From Cololabis saira (taxonomy: Eukaryota; Chordata; Actinopteri; Beloniformes; Belonidae): 64,000 bases of DNA. The stretch spans positions 2,606,501 to 2,670,500 of the forward strand of contig NC_084610.1 of assembly GCF_033807715.1 (NCBI RefSeq), given 5' to 3'. Positions within the stretch are counted from its first letter, which is position 1. The number at the start of each line of letters is the position of its first letter. This document shows positions 55,505 through 64,000 of the stretch, piece after piece. The position numbers and the translations under genes were made by a program. Under the pieces are notes generated by a model that saw nothing but the letters and a program-made list of their open reading frames with translations, made no database searches and was not told where the DNA came from.

Positions 55505-56688
55505 CAGTGGAGGACACAGGATTTTTTTGACATTGTTGTTAAAGAAGGTGCTTCTGTGAGACAGCTTAGTTACAGGATCCCTGAACGCATGCTAGACTCT
55601 CTAAAAAAGGAGATTGACCTGATGCTGTCCTTGGGGATTATTGAAAAATCACAGAGATTGATGACCTGTTTGAACGTCTGGGAAAAGCCAAATACTTGAC
55701 CACCATAGATCTGTGTAAGGGATACTGGCAGGTTCCCCTCACAGAGCGGTCCAGGGAGTTTACAGCCTTTAGGACGTCGTGGGGGCTCTTCCAGTTCACA
55801 GTTCTGCCGTTTGGTTTACATGGGGCACCGGCAACCTTACAGAGGCTCATGGACCAGGTACTGTGTGATTTCACTGAGTTTGCTGCAGCATATCTCGATG
55901 ACTTGTCATTTACAGCACCACCTGGGAGGAGCACCTGGAACATCTGAGGGCTGTCTTGGATCGTCTCCACTCTGCCGGGTTGACAGTGAATCCATCAAAG
56001 TGTGTCTTTGCTGCTGCGGAGACAGAGTACCTGGGCCACATCATTGGAAATGGGGTGATACGGCCGCAGGTCAACAAAATCCAAGCCATTGAGTCATGTC
56101 CTTTGCCACACACAAGAAGACAGCTTCGATCTTTTCTGGGAATGGCTGGGTTTTACCGCCACTTCATACCCCAGTTTTCCACCAGAGCAGCTCTTCTCAC
56201 AGATATGACAGGATCACAGTGTCCCAACTAGATCCAGTGGACAGAGGATGCAGTGGCAGCCTTCAAAGACATCCAGCAATCACTGAGTGAGGAACCAGTT
56301 TTGCACAGTCCAGACTTTAATGAACATTTTATTCTACAGACTGATGCTTCCGATAGAGGCCTGGGGGGTGTGCTTCTTCAGGGACCATTAGGTGACCGCC
56401 ACCCAATCGCCTATATCAGCCGGAAGCTGTTCCCCAGAGAGGTTCGATATTCCACGGTGGAAAAGGAAGCACTGCCAATCAAGTGGGCCCTTGATTCTTT
56501 TCGGTACTACCTCCTGGGTAGAGATTTTTCCTTGGAGACAGACCATAGAGCTCTTCAGTGGATGGCGAGGATAAAAGATGTAAATGGAAGGCTTTCCGTT
56601 TCAGTATTCAGCACATCCCAGGCAAGAACAATCTCACAGCTGACTACCTCTCTCGCAGTTCCTGCGAGAGTCCTGAAGGGGGGGAGTG
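55505..56688 (+). pseudogene. Gypsy pol remnant: reverse transcriptase and RNase H
   Basis: Frame pieces give RT motifs TTIDLCKGYWQVPL (55700), FQFTVLPFGLHGAPATLQRLM, catalytic YLDDL near 55898, and SKCVFAAAETEYLGHIIGNG, LRSFLGMAGFYRHFI. RNase H follows (LQTDASDRGLGGVLLQ near 56340, AYISRKLFPREVRYSTVEKEAL, LETDHRALQW). Damage: frame changes near 55660 and 55940, an in-frame TAG at 56229-56231, and another shift near 56600. Sequence jumps from the primer-binding region directly into the start of RT, and from the end of RNase H (LSRS-type end) directly to the purine tract, so gag, protease and integrase have been deleted. Confidence 0.82.
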
Positions 56689-58372
56689 TGTGATGGCCAC
56701 AGCCACACAGGCCAGTTGAAGAGGGTAATATCCTACACACTAGGCCCTCATTACTTTAAGCACACAGGCTAATTTTATTTGCAGTCAGCCACACCCCAAA
56801 CAATTCAATTAAACATTAAGGTTTAGTTTATTTGATATATAATTTGTTTGTTTATAATCTTACACTGTTTAAATAGAGTGCATATGTTTCTTCATTGTAA
56901 CGTTATAGTTCATTTTTGCTGTTTATATTAATCTTTATTTCCTTGTTTTGAGTTACCATGCTGGTGGAGGAGTTACCTTTCCTGGTGAAGCAAAAGGCGT
57001 GGCCAAGGGTGGAGGACTGCTAAATCCTGTGGCATGCCCATTAAGCCATACTATGTGCTGTTATGTTAGAGGGGGGGATTAGGGGTTTAGTTGGTTTCCT
57101 TTTGTATTAGTTGTACTTGTTGTCCATTTTGGTTTCCCCTTGTGTGTTATTTGGTTTGGCCAAGCCACTATATATGTTCCCTTCTGTGTCATTATAGGAA
57201 AAGTCAGTTTTGTTTAGTTGGTGTCTTGTTATGTTGCTAATAGTTTCAGTGTAGTTCTGGTTTGTTGACCTCTTTTATAAACCTGGATAATGAGTTTTGG
57301 TTTATATATACATTTTTGTAGTAAATAAAACCCTTTTTTTAAACCAATTCCTGTTTTTTCCTCCTTGCTGACTGCTTGGTCCCTAACAGGCTAATTTCAG
57401 GGTCCCACTCGGCCTGAATATTCCACTATCCATTAGGTAGAGGATAGATTGGTTGGCTATTCAGAGTTCAATAAGTATTTCAAATATCTTTTTTCCTCAA
57501 ACAAAATTTTGCAGTGACAAATTGGATAACGTGTGCACGGTGCACTACAAATATGGTGACATTACTATGCGCACCTCCACACAGAAACATAAACATTAAG
57601 GTGATGGCGCACCTACAAAAAAGTAAAAAAAAAAAAAAAAAAAAGTAAAGCACCATAAATAGGCTAACCGACCACACGTTTCAACTAGCAGGTAACCTAT
57701 GCTACAATACAAACCCCAGCCAGATGTGGCTCCACCAAAATGTTCAGAATAGTAATTAAAGTAAATAATGATGTTCTTGCCTATTTGAAGGGAAGTCTGC
57801 ACCTCCCCGTTTCGTCAAACTCCCGGGCAAGTCCACTCAGCCTCTGGTCTGTCATGGTAACATCAAACGGTGGAACCAGCACGTACCAAAAATAAATACA
57901 GAAATCCCTCAAAAAAAGGGTACGCACAGTGCGTACAGGATTCCGGCTGGCGGCGCTGCTGCATTAGGATATACAGTTTAATGCACTGATAAGTTGCGCA
58001 CGACTTTGATAATTTTTGCAGATCTCCCGTGCACACGAGAACTTTGATCCAGTTTGCCTCAACCGAGACGTCTTATGGGCTCCCTCGTCAGCTCCACGGC
58101 CGGGAGAGTGCTGCTAGTCTATGTTTTAGATACCTGTCGCAGTTAAACTAACGCGGCTTATCTTCCCAGAGCAACCGAACTACTTCATCGCCCCCAGAAT
58201 GCATTGCGCAGATAAAAGATAGCGCCTCCCGCAGGTCAAAATATGTGATAAACATTGTAGATTTTTAAAGCAATTACATTATTTTATGTGTTTCTAACAA
58301 CATATTTTAGTATAAGAGAACAATTGTGGCTTATTAGGGCCTACAAGTCTTAATAACCAGGGTTCCTTTTAA

Positions 58373-58739
58373 GAAAAAATGTATTACAAATAATTAATTA
58401 TATAATTCCTCTATTACCTATTTAAATGTAGGAAATATATTTTTATTATTTCCCAGTTAATTCTAGATTCTTCATATGTTTTATTCCAGGTTCAGAAACA
58501 TCTCTGGTTCTTCAGTTGTTCCTGTCTGACACATTCAAATGTTTAGTTTTTATGTCAGAAATCAGAAGAGGAAGTTTAAGAAGAAACAAACTGTTGGAGG
58601 ACTAAAGCAGAGAAGAAGAAACCAGAGCAGTAAGATGGTCAGTGTGGATCAGCAGGAGATCAGCCTGATGTCTGCGGTTTAGTGTCAACACAACTTTCAC
58701 ATCAGATTCATCTGAACACACAACTAAAACATGTCTGAC
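58373..58739. other. NLR intron-type sequence
   Basis: From 58620 it matches 42844-42965; the rest is unassigned and shows no gene. Confidence 0.45.
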
Positions 58740-58922
58740 CTCAGAGTCTCCAGTCTGCAGTCTGGACTCTCCAGGAAACCACACAGATGTTTCACTCCTG
58801 AATCCTGCAGCTGGTTCCAGCTCAGGTCCAGATGTTTCAGATGTTTCAGATGGGAGGGGTTGGACTTCAGAGCTGAGACCAGAGAAGAACAGCTGATCTC
58901 TGACATCCTGCATTCCTCCAAC
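58740..58922 (-). pseudogene. NLR leucine-rich-repeat exon (183 bp), duplicate
   Basis: Same borders, length and nine-base internal duplication as the exon at 42966-43148, differing by a few substitutions (for example DLSWNQLQ against DLSQNDLQ). It encodes [18 protein letters not shown] ... CRLETLR. Intact repeat and splice sites suggest it could still be used in a transcript. It is the third-last repeat exon in minus-strand order; about 15.6 kb of transposons separate it from the next one. Confidence 0.72.
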
Positions 58923-59469
58923 CTGAATGAAGAATAAAAGATGTGAGCTGAACCACCAGGATGCAGGTTCCAACAGTCCAACAGAACCAGTGAAAAAGAT
59001 CTTCATCAATATTCATGACATCATGCTGCTGCTCCAATAAAGACGTAGTGACTTCAGCTCTGCAGCTCTGCAGCTCCACCAGTGGATTCATCCATACAAA
59101 CTCGTGTTGTGTTTGAATATCTCAGTCTGTACAAACGTTAGAATATCAGTGTCTGAATCAGATGAAACATGTTGGAAAGATGAAGATGTTTGTAGACGAT
59201 GCTGCACGATCTCTGCACAAACAAACATTCTGCTGCACAGGTTCAGTTCATGTTGGGATGGAATGAAGAGTCTTTGTTGAGGGAACATCGTTCACCACTC
59301 TGTACTGCACACTTGTGCTCAACGGAGAGGAAAGCAGCCTGCAGACACTTCAGCTTGTTTCTAATGATGTCAGGAGCAGATGAGTCCAGAGACCAGGATG
59401 GTTCAGAGCAGCTCAGGTGTTTGTGGCTGCAGAACTCACAAGTTTTACAACTTCAGTCAAAGAACAAAC

Positions 59470-59643
59470 CTCAGAGTCTCCAGTCTGCAGTCTGGACCAC
59501 CCAGGAAACCACACAGCTGCTTCACATCTGAATCCTGCAGCTCGTTCTTACTCAGGTCCAGATGTTCCAGATCAGACGGGTTGGACTCCAGAGCTGAGAC
59601 CAGATCATCACATCTGATCTCTGACAAACTGCAGCGCTCCCAC
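59470..59643 (-). pseudogene. NLR leucine-rich-repeat exon (174 bp)
   Basis: Acceptor ctccag and donor GAG|gtttgt frame a standard 174-bp repeat exon: [45 protein letters not shown]. It is the most upstream NLR exon in the window. The expected FISNA and NACHT exons are not seen between here and 64 kb, so they lie outside or are lost. Confidence 0.72.
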
Positions 59644-59979
59644 CTGGAGAAAGAATAAAACACAGATAAACATCTAGATGAGTGTTTTCTCCTCCTCCGT
59701 TCAGGGGGGTGTGGTGGCAACACTGGAGCTTCACATTCAGAAGGTTCCTGGTCCAAATCCTGGCCCGGTTCTTTCTGCCTGGCGTTTCCATGATCTTCCC
59801 TCACTCAGAAACTCCACAGTTCAGAAACACGTCTGTCAGAATTCTTGAAGCTTCCACATTAAACGCAGGACGGAGATACTGGATCGTCTCTTTGATCAGA
59901 TGATAATTTTTAACGACAGCCAACAAAGTACTACGTTTACTTTCAGGAATGTGGTAACAAAGTATAATAGAATAGTGGT

Positions 59980-62900
59980 AATAATTCAACACAAGGTGAT
60001 TCAAAGTGCTTTACATTGACATTAAAAGTGGCAAGACATAATTAGACAGTAAATAGCAAATAAAATGAAATGAGAAAAGAAGGTAAAATAATAAAAGCAC
60101 AGGTTGCTAATTTAAGAATACGCTTAAATAACGAATAAATGAAATAAAATGATAAGAAAAGAAGTAAAATAATAAAAAGCACAAACTATTAAAAATAAGG
60201 GCAGTAGAGTACAGCAGGTAAGTATTCAATTTAGGAGTACGCTCGAGTAAACAGTAATGTTTTTATCCTGATTTAAAGGAGCTGACAGTTGGAGCAGACC
60301 TCAGGTCTACAGGAAGTTTGTTCCACTGGTGAGGATGTGAAGTTTCCTGGTGTAATGTGGTCCAGTTTCCTGGTGTAATGTGGTCCAGTTTCCTGGTGTA
60401 ATGTGGTCCAGTTTCCTGGTGTAATATGGTCCAGTTTCCTGGTGTGATATGGTCCAGTTTCCTGGTGTAATATGGTCCAGTTTCCTGGTGTAATATGGTC
60501 CAGTTTCCTGGTGTAATATGGTCCAGTTTCCTGGTGTAATATGGTCCAGTTTCCTGGTGTAATGTGGTCCAGTTTCCTGGTGTAATATGGTCCAGTTTCC
60601 TGGTGTAATGTGGTCCAGTTTCCTGGTGTAATATGGTCCAGTTTCCTGGTGTAATATGGTCCAGTTTCCTGGTGTAATATGGTCCAGTTTCCTGGTGTAA
60701 TGTGGTCCAGTTTCCTGGTGTAATATGGTCCAGTTTCCTGGTGTAATGTGGTCCAGTTTCCTGGTGTAATGTGGTCCAGTTTCCTGGTCTAATATGGTCC
60801 AGTTTCCTGGTGTAATGTGGTCCAGTTTCCTGGTGTAATGTGGTCCAGTTTCCTGGTCTAATATGGTCCAGTTTCCTGGTGTAATGTGGTCCAGTTTCCT
60901 GGTGTAATGTGGTCCAGTTTCCTGGTCTAATATGGTCCAGTTTCCTGGTGTAATATGGTCCAGTTTCCTGGTGTAATGTGGTCCAGTTTCCTGGTGTAAT
61001 GTGGTCCAGTTTCCTGGTGTAATGTGGTCCAGTTTCCTGGTGTAATATGGTCCAGTTTCCTGGTGTAATGTGGTCCAGTTTCCTGGTGTAATATGGTCCA
61101 GTTTCCTGGTCTAATATGGTCCAGTTTCCTGGTCTAATATGGTCCAGTTTCCTGGTGTAATGTGGTCCAGTTTCCTGGTGTAATGTGGTCCAGTTTCCTG
61201 GTGTAATATGGCCCAGTTTCCTGGTGTAATGTGGTCCAGTTTCCTGGTCTAATATGGTCCAGTTTCCTGGTGTAATATGGTCCAGTTTCCTGGTGTAATG
61301 TGGTCCAGTTTCCTGGTGTAATATGGTCCAGTTTCCTGGTGTAATGTGGTCCAGTTTCCTGGTGTAATGTGGTCCAGTTTCCTGGTCTAATATGGTCCAG
61401 TTTCCTGGTGTAATATGGTCCAGTTTCCTGGTGTAATATGGTCCAGTTTCCTGGTGTAATATGGTCCAGTTTCCTGGTGTAATATGGTTCAGTTTCCTGG
61501 TGTAATATGGTCCAGTTTCCTGGTGTAATGTGGTCCAGTTTCCTGGTGTAATATGGTCCAGTTTCCTGGTGTAATGTGGTCCAGTTTCCTGGTGTAATAT
61601 GGTCCAGTTTCCTGGTGTAATGTGGTCCAGTTTCCTGGTGTAATGTGGTCCAGTTTCCTGGTGTAATATGGTCCATTTTCCTGGTGTAATATGGTCCAGT
61701 TTCCTGGTGTGATGTGGTCCAGTTTCCTGGTGTAATATGGTCCAGTTTCCTGGTGTAATATGGTCCAGTTTCCTGGTGTAATATGATCCAGTTTCCTGGT
61801 GTAATATGGTCCAGTTTCCTGGTGTAATATGGCCCAGTTTCCTGGTGTAATGTGGTCCAGTTTCCTGGTGTACTATGGTCCAGTTTCCTGGTGTACTATG
61901 GTCCAGTTTCCTGGTGTAACGTGGTCCAGTTTCCTGGTGTAATATGGTCCAGTTTCCTGGTGTAATATGGTCCAGATTCCTGGTGTAATATGGTCCAGTT
62001 TCCTGGTGTAATATGGTCCAGTTTCCTGGTGTAATATGGTCCAGTTTCCTGGTGTAATGTGGTCCAGTTTCCTGGTGTAATATGGTCCAGTTTCCTGGTG
62101 TAATGTGGTCCAGTTTCCTGGTGTAATATGGTCCAGTTTCCTGGTGTAACGTGGTCCAGTTTCCTGGTGTAATATGGTCCAGTTTCCTGGTGTAATATGG
62201 TCCAGATTCCTGGTGTAATATGGTCCAGTTTCCTGGTGTAATATGGTCCAGTTTCCTGGTGTAATATGGTCCAGTTTCCTGGTGTAATATGGTCCAGTTT
62301 CCTGGTGTAATATGGTCCAGTTTCCTGGTGTAATGTGGTCCAGTTTCCTGGTGTAATACGGTCCAGTTTCCTGGTATAATACGGTCCAGTTTCCTGGTGT
62401 AATATTGTCCAGTTTCTTGGTGTAATACGGTCCAGTTTCCTGGTATAATGTGGTCCAGTTTCCTGGTGTAATGTGGTCCAGTTTCCTGGTGTAATGTGGT
62501 CCAGTTTCCTGGTGTAATATGGTCCAGTTTCCTGGTGTTTGTAAGGACTCTGGCGGATCGTTCTGGATCAGCTGCAGCTGCCTGATAGATTTCTTGTTAA
62601 GGCCTGTAAAGATGCCATTGCAATAATCCAACCTACTGAAAATGAATGCATGAATAAGTTTTTCCATGTCTTGTTTAGAGAGAATCCCCTTAATTCTCGC
62701 AATGTTTTTTAGGTGGTAGTAGGCAGATTTAGTGATAAACTTTAGATGGCAGTTGAAGTTCAGGTCTTAGTCAATAATTACACCAAGATTTCTGGCTTGA
62801 TTTGTAGCTGTCAATGACATGGAGCCAAGGTGAGCGTTAATCTTTTCCCTTTCATTTTTAGGGCCAAAAAAGATCACCTCTGTCTTTTCTGCATTTAGCT

Positions 62901-63147
62901 GGAGAATATTCTGGCACATCCACTCATTGATTTGGTGAATACAGTTACTCAATGAGATCAGGGGACTGTAGTCATGTGGTGACACTGAAATATAGAGCTG
63001 TGTGTCATTGGCATAAGTATGGTAGGAAATGTTATGATGTTCCATAATCTGAGCTAGCGGTAGCATATAGATGTTGAATAGAAGCGGTCCGAGAATGGAC
63101 CCTTGAGGAACCCCACATGTGATCTTAGTTCTAGTATTAAACACCAA
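59980..63147 (-). mobile_element. L2-type LINE, decayed, with internal satellite
   Basis: The minus-strand frame 63147-62767 encodes GVPQGSILGPLLFNIYMLPL, then YANDTQLYISVSP (a catalytic YADD changed to YAND) and AEKTEVIFFGPKNE. Frame 62667 onward gives HAFIFSRLDYCNGIFTGLNKKSIRQLQLIQN. After the satellite, WNKLPVDLRSAPTVSSFKSG-type sequence resumes at about 60330-60250. The 3' end is about 59980-60010 (caaggtgattcaaagtgctt). The 5' portion is missing beyond about 63150. The Asp to Asn change and several indels show that it is dead. Confidence 0.78.
60342..62538. repeat. 23-bp satellite, about 95 copies, inside the LINE
   Basis: The unit is gtttcctggtgtaatrtggtcca; common variants are taatatgg, taatgtgg and tctaatatgg. 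In minus-strand translation it reads as a 23-residue period (for example HITPGNWTILHQETG), open in more than one frame because 23 is not a multiple of three; the frames 61134-61676 and 61873-62667 are therefore artefacts. The LINE reads directly into it on both sides, near the DHITP / LHWLP position of L2 ORF2. Confidence 0.95.
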
Positions 63148-63149
63148 TA

Positions 63150-63455
63150 CAGCAACAATATTCCTGAAAAAGTATTTTGTTGTTCAAAACTACATTTTAC
63201 TCTCTCAGCTGATTATATGTCTTACTTTTAGCTCCGCGGAGTCACAGATATGACTTATTTTACAGTGTTTGGAGCATCTTCATGAAGGAAACCAGCAGTT
63301 TGGTCTTGTTGATTGTGAGATGTGATATATGACATAACGATGCTGAACATCTTCTGCTCCATGATCTGGTGTCGACTGTCTGAGGGAGCAGCAGCAGGAA
63401 GAGCTGCTGGTCCTTTCACTGGATCACAACTGTATCTACTGTACTTACAGGACTG
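63150..63455. other. No gene recognised
   Basis: Nothing identifiable between the LINE truncation point and the palindromic MITE. Confidence 0.5.
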
Positions 63456-63822
63456 TCTCAGAAAATTTGAATATTGTGATAAAGTCCTTTATTTTCTGTA
63501 ATGCAAAAATGTCATACATTCTGGATTCATTACAAATCAACTGAAATATTGCAAGCCTTTTATTATTTTAATATTGCTGATCATGGCTTACAGCATAGAG
63601 AAAACTCAAATATCCTATCTAAAAAAATTTGAATATTCTGGGAATCTTGATCTTAAACTGTAAGCCATAATCAGCAATATTAAAATAATAAAAGGCTTGC
63701 AATATTTCAGTTGATTTATAATTAATCCAGAATGTATGACATTTTTGTTTTTTTTAATTGCATTACAGAAAATAAAGAACTTTATCACAATATTCTAATT
63801 TTCTGAGATATTACAGATAACA
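63456..63822. mobile_element. Palindromic Tc1-like MITE
   Basis: tctcagaaaatttgaatatt at the left is mirrored by aatattctaattttctgaga at the right; the arms of about 170 bp are complementary almost throughout (tgtcatacattctggat, gcaatattaaaataataaaa). This is a familiar palindromic vertebrate MITE. Confidence 0.85.
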
Positions 63823-64000
63823 TATATTTTCATGGAATAAAGGTTGGGATGATCAGAAGCGTGTTGATTGACAGACTAATGTTACTTCCTGTGTGCTTCT
63901 TTCCTCCTGCATGCTCTCTGCAGCCTCTGCTGCTCCTCCCTCCACAGACGCCATATGTGTTAAAGGCTGATGGGAAAACATGCGTCGTGCTGGTTCTGGC
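63823..64000. other. No gene recognised
   Basis: Unassigned sequence to the window edge. Confidence 0.4.

Larger units (their letters stand above)
51646..57388 (+). mobile_element. Ty3/Gypsy LTR retrotransposon, internally deleted
   Basis: The left LTR is 51646-52162 plus 55299-55480 (699 bp, split by a LINE); the right LTR is 56689-57388 (700 bp). Both run TGTGATGG...CCTAACA and are nearly identical. The flanking duplication ggcta is at 51641-51645 and 57389-57393. A primer-binding-type sequence (attggtggcagtggtggga) follows the left LTR, and a purine tract (gaaggggggga) precedes the right LTR. Gag, protease and integrase are absent, so the element cannot move by itself. Confidence 0.88.
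51031..58372. mobile_element. TTAA element (AGGGAACCCTGG ends) enclosing a nest
   Basis: TTAA at 51031-51034, followed by AGGGAACCCTGGCTATTAAGAC, is matched by the inverted AAGGAACCCTGGTTATTAAGAC ending at TTAA 58369-58372. Its own sequence is 51031-51645 and 57389-58372; the rest is a Gypsy insertion. The outer parts show no confident gene. Confidence 0.75.

Noticed and set aside
61134..62667. Reading frames of 180 and 264 codons with a 23-residue repeat, resembling a repetitive secreted protein
   Set aside because: They arise from a 23-bp satellite inside a dead LINE; no start, signal peptide or non-repeat domain.

Overview
The window is nuclear DNA of a teleost fish, very probably a spiny-rayed one. 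It contains fish-type non-LTR retrotransposons (Rex1/Babar, Rex3, L2/Maui-like, L1, and an RNase H-bearing LINE of the I/Nimb kind), fish-type miniature inverted-repeat elements (MITEs), GT-AG introns, long microsatellites, leucine-rich-repeat exons of the expanded fish NLR family, and a CD2/SLAM-like immunoglobulin receptor gene. No prokaryotic or organellar gene organisation is visible. Most of the 64 kb is transposable-element sequence.

Layout. 0-6 kb: repeat tails, a complete 565-bp hAT-type element, and a minus-strand ORF resembling a HIPK-family kinase that lacks the catalytic core. 6-12.5 kb: a decayed LINE, microsatellites, and a foldback structure holding an L1 3' end. 12.9-20.4 kb: the only well-structured host gene, a nine-exon CD2/SLAM-like receptor on the plus strand, with a frameshift in its C2 domain and a solo LTR in an intron. 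20.4-33.8 kb: MITEs, a 14-copy minisatellite, an inverted duplication of an L2 LINE, a Rex3 copy, and a nearly complete L1 with one stop codon in ORF2. 34-38.3 kb: a 28S rRNA gene fragment split by a hAT element, which is itself split by a 3.1-kb transposon carrying a multi-exon gene. 38.3-43.7 kb: a MITE, a solo LTR and two NLR leucine-rich-repeat exons. 43.7-47.5 kb: a 3.7-kb DNA transposon with a broken minus-strand protein gene. 47.5-51 kb: a Rex1 LINE interrupted by a TTAA element. 51-58.4 kb: a deeply nested transposon stack whose main layers are confirmed by target-site duplications. 58.4-59.7 kb: two more NLR repeat exons, one a near-copy of the exon at 43 kb. 60-63.2 kb: an L2 LINE containing a 2.2-kb, 23-bp satellite. 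63.4-63.8 kb: a palindromic MITE.

The host content (a SLAM-like receptor and NLR repeat exons) suggests an innate or adaptive immune gene neighbourhood that has been enlarged and broken up by transposons. No complete intact host protein gene can be demonstrated inside the window. Family assignments come from recognised motifs, not from a database search. Boundaries are firm only where terminal repeats or target-site duplications are quoted.
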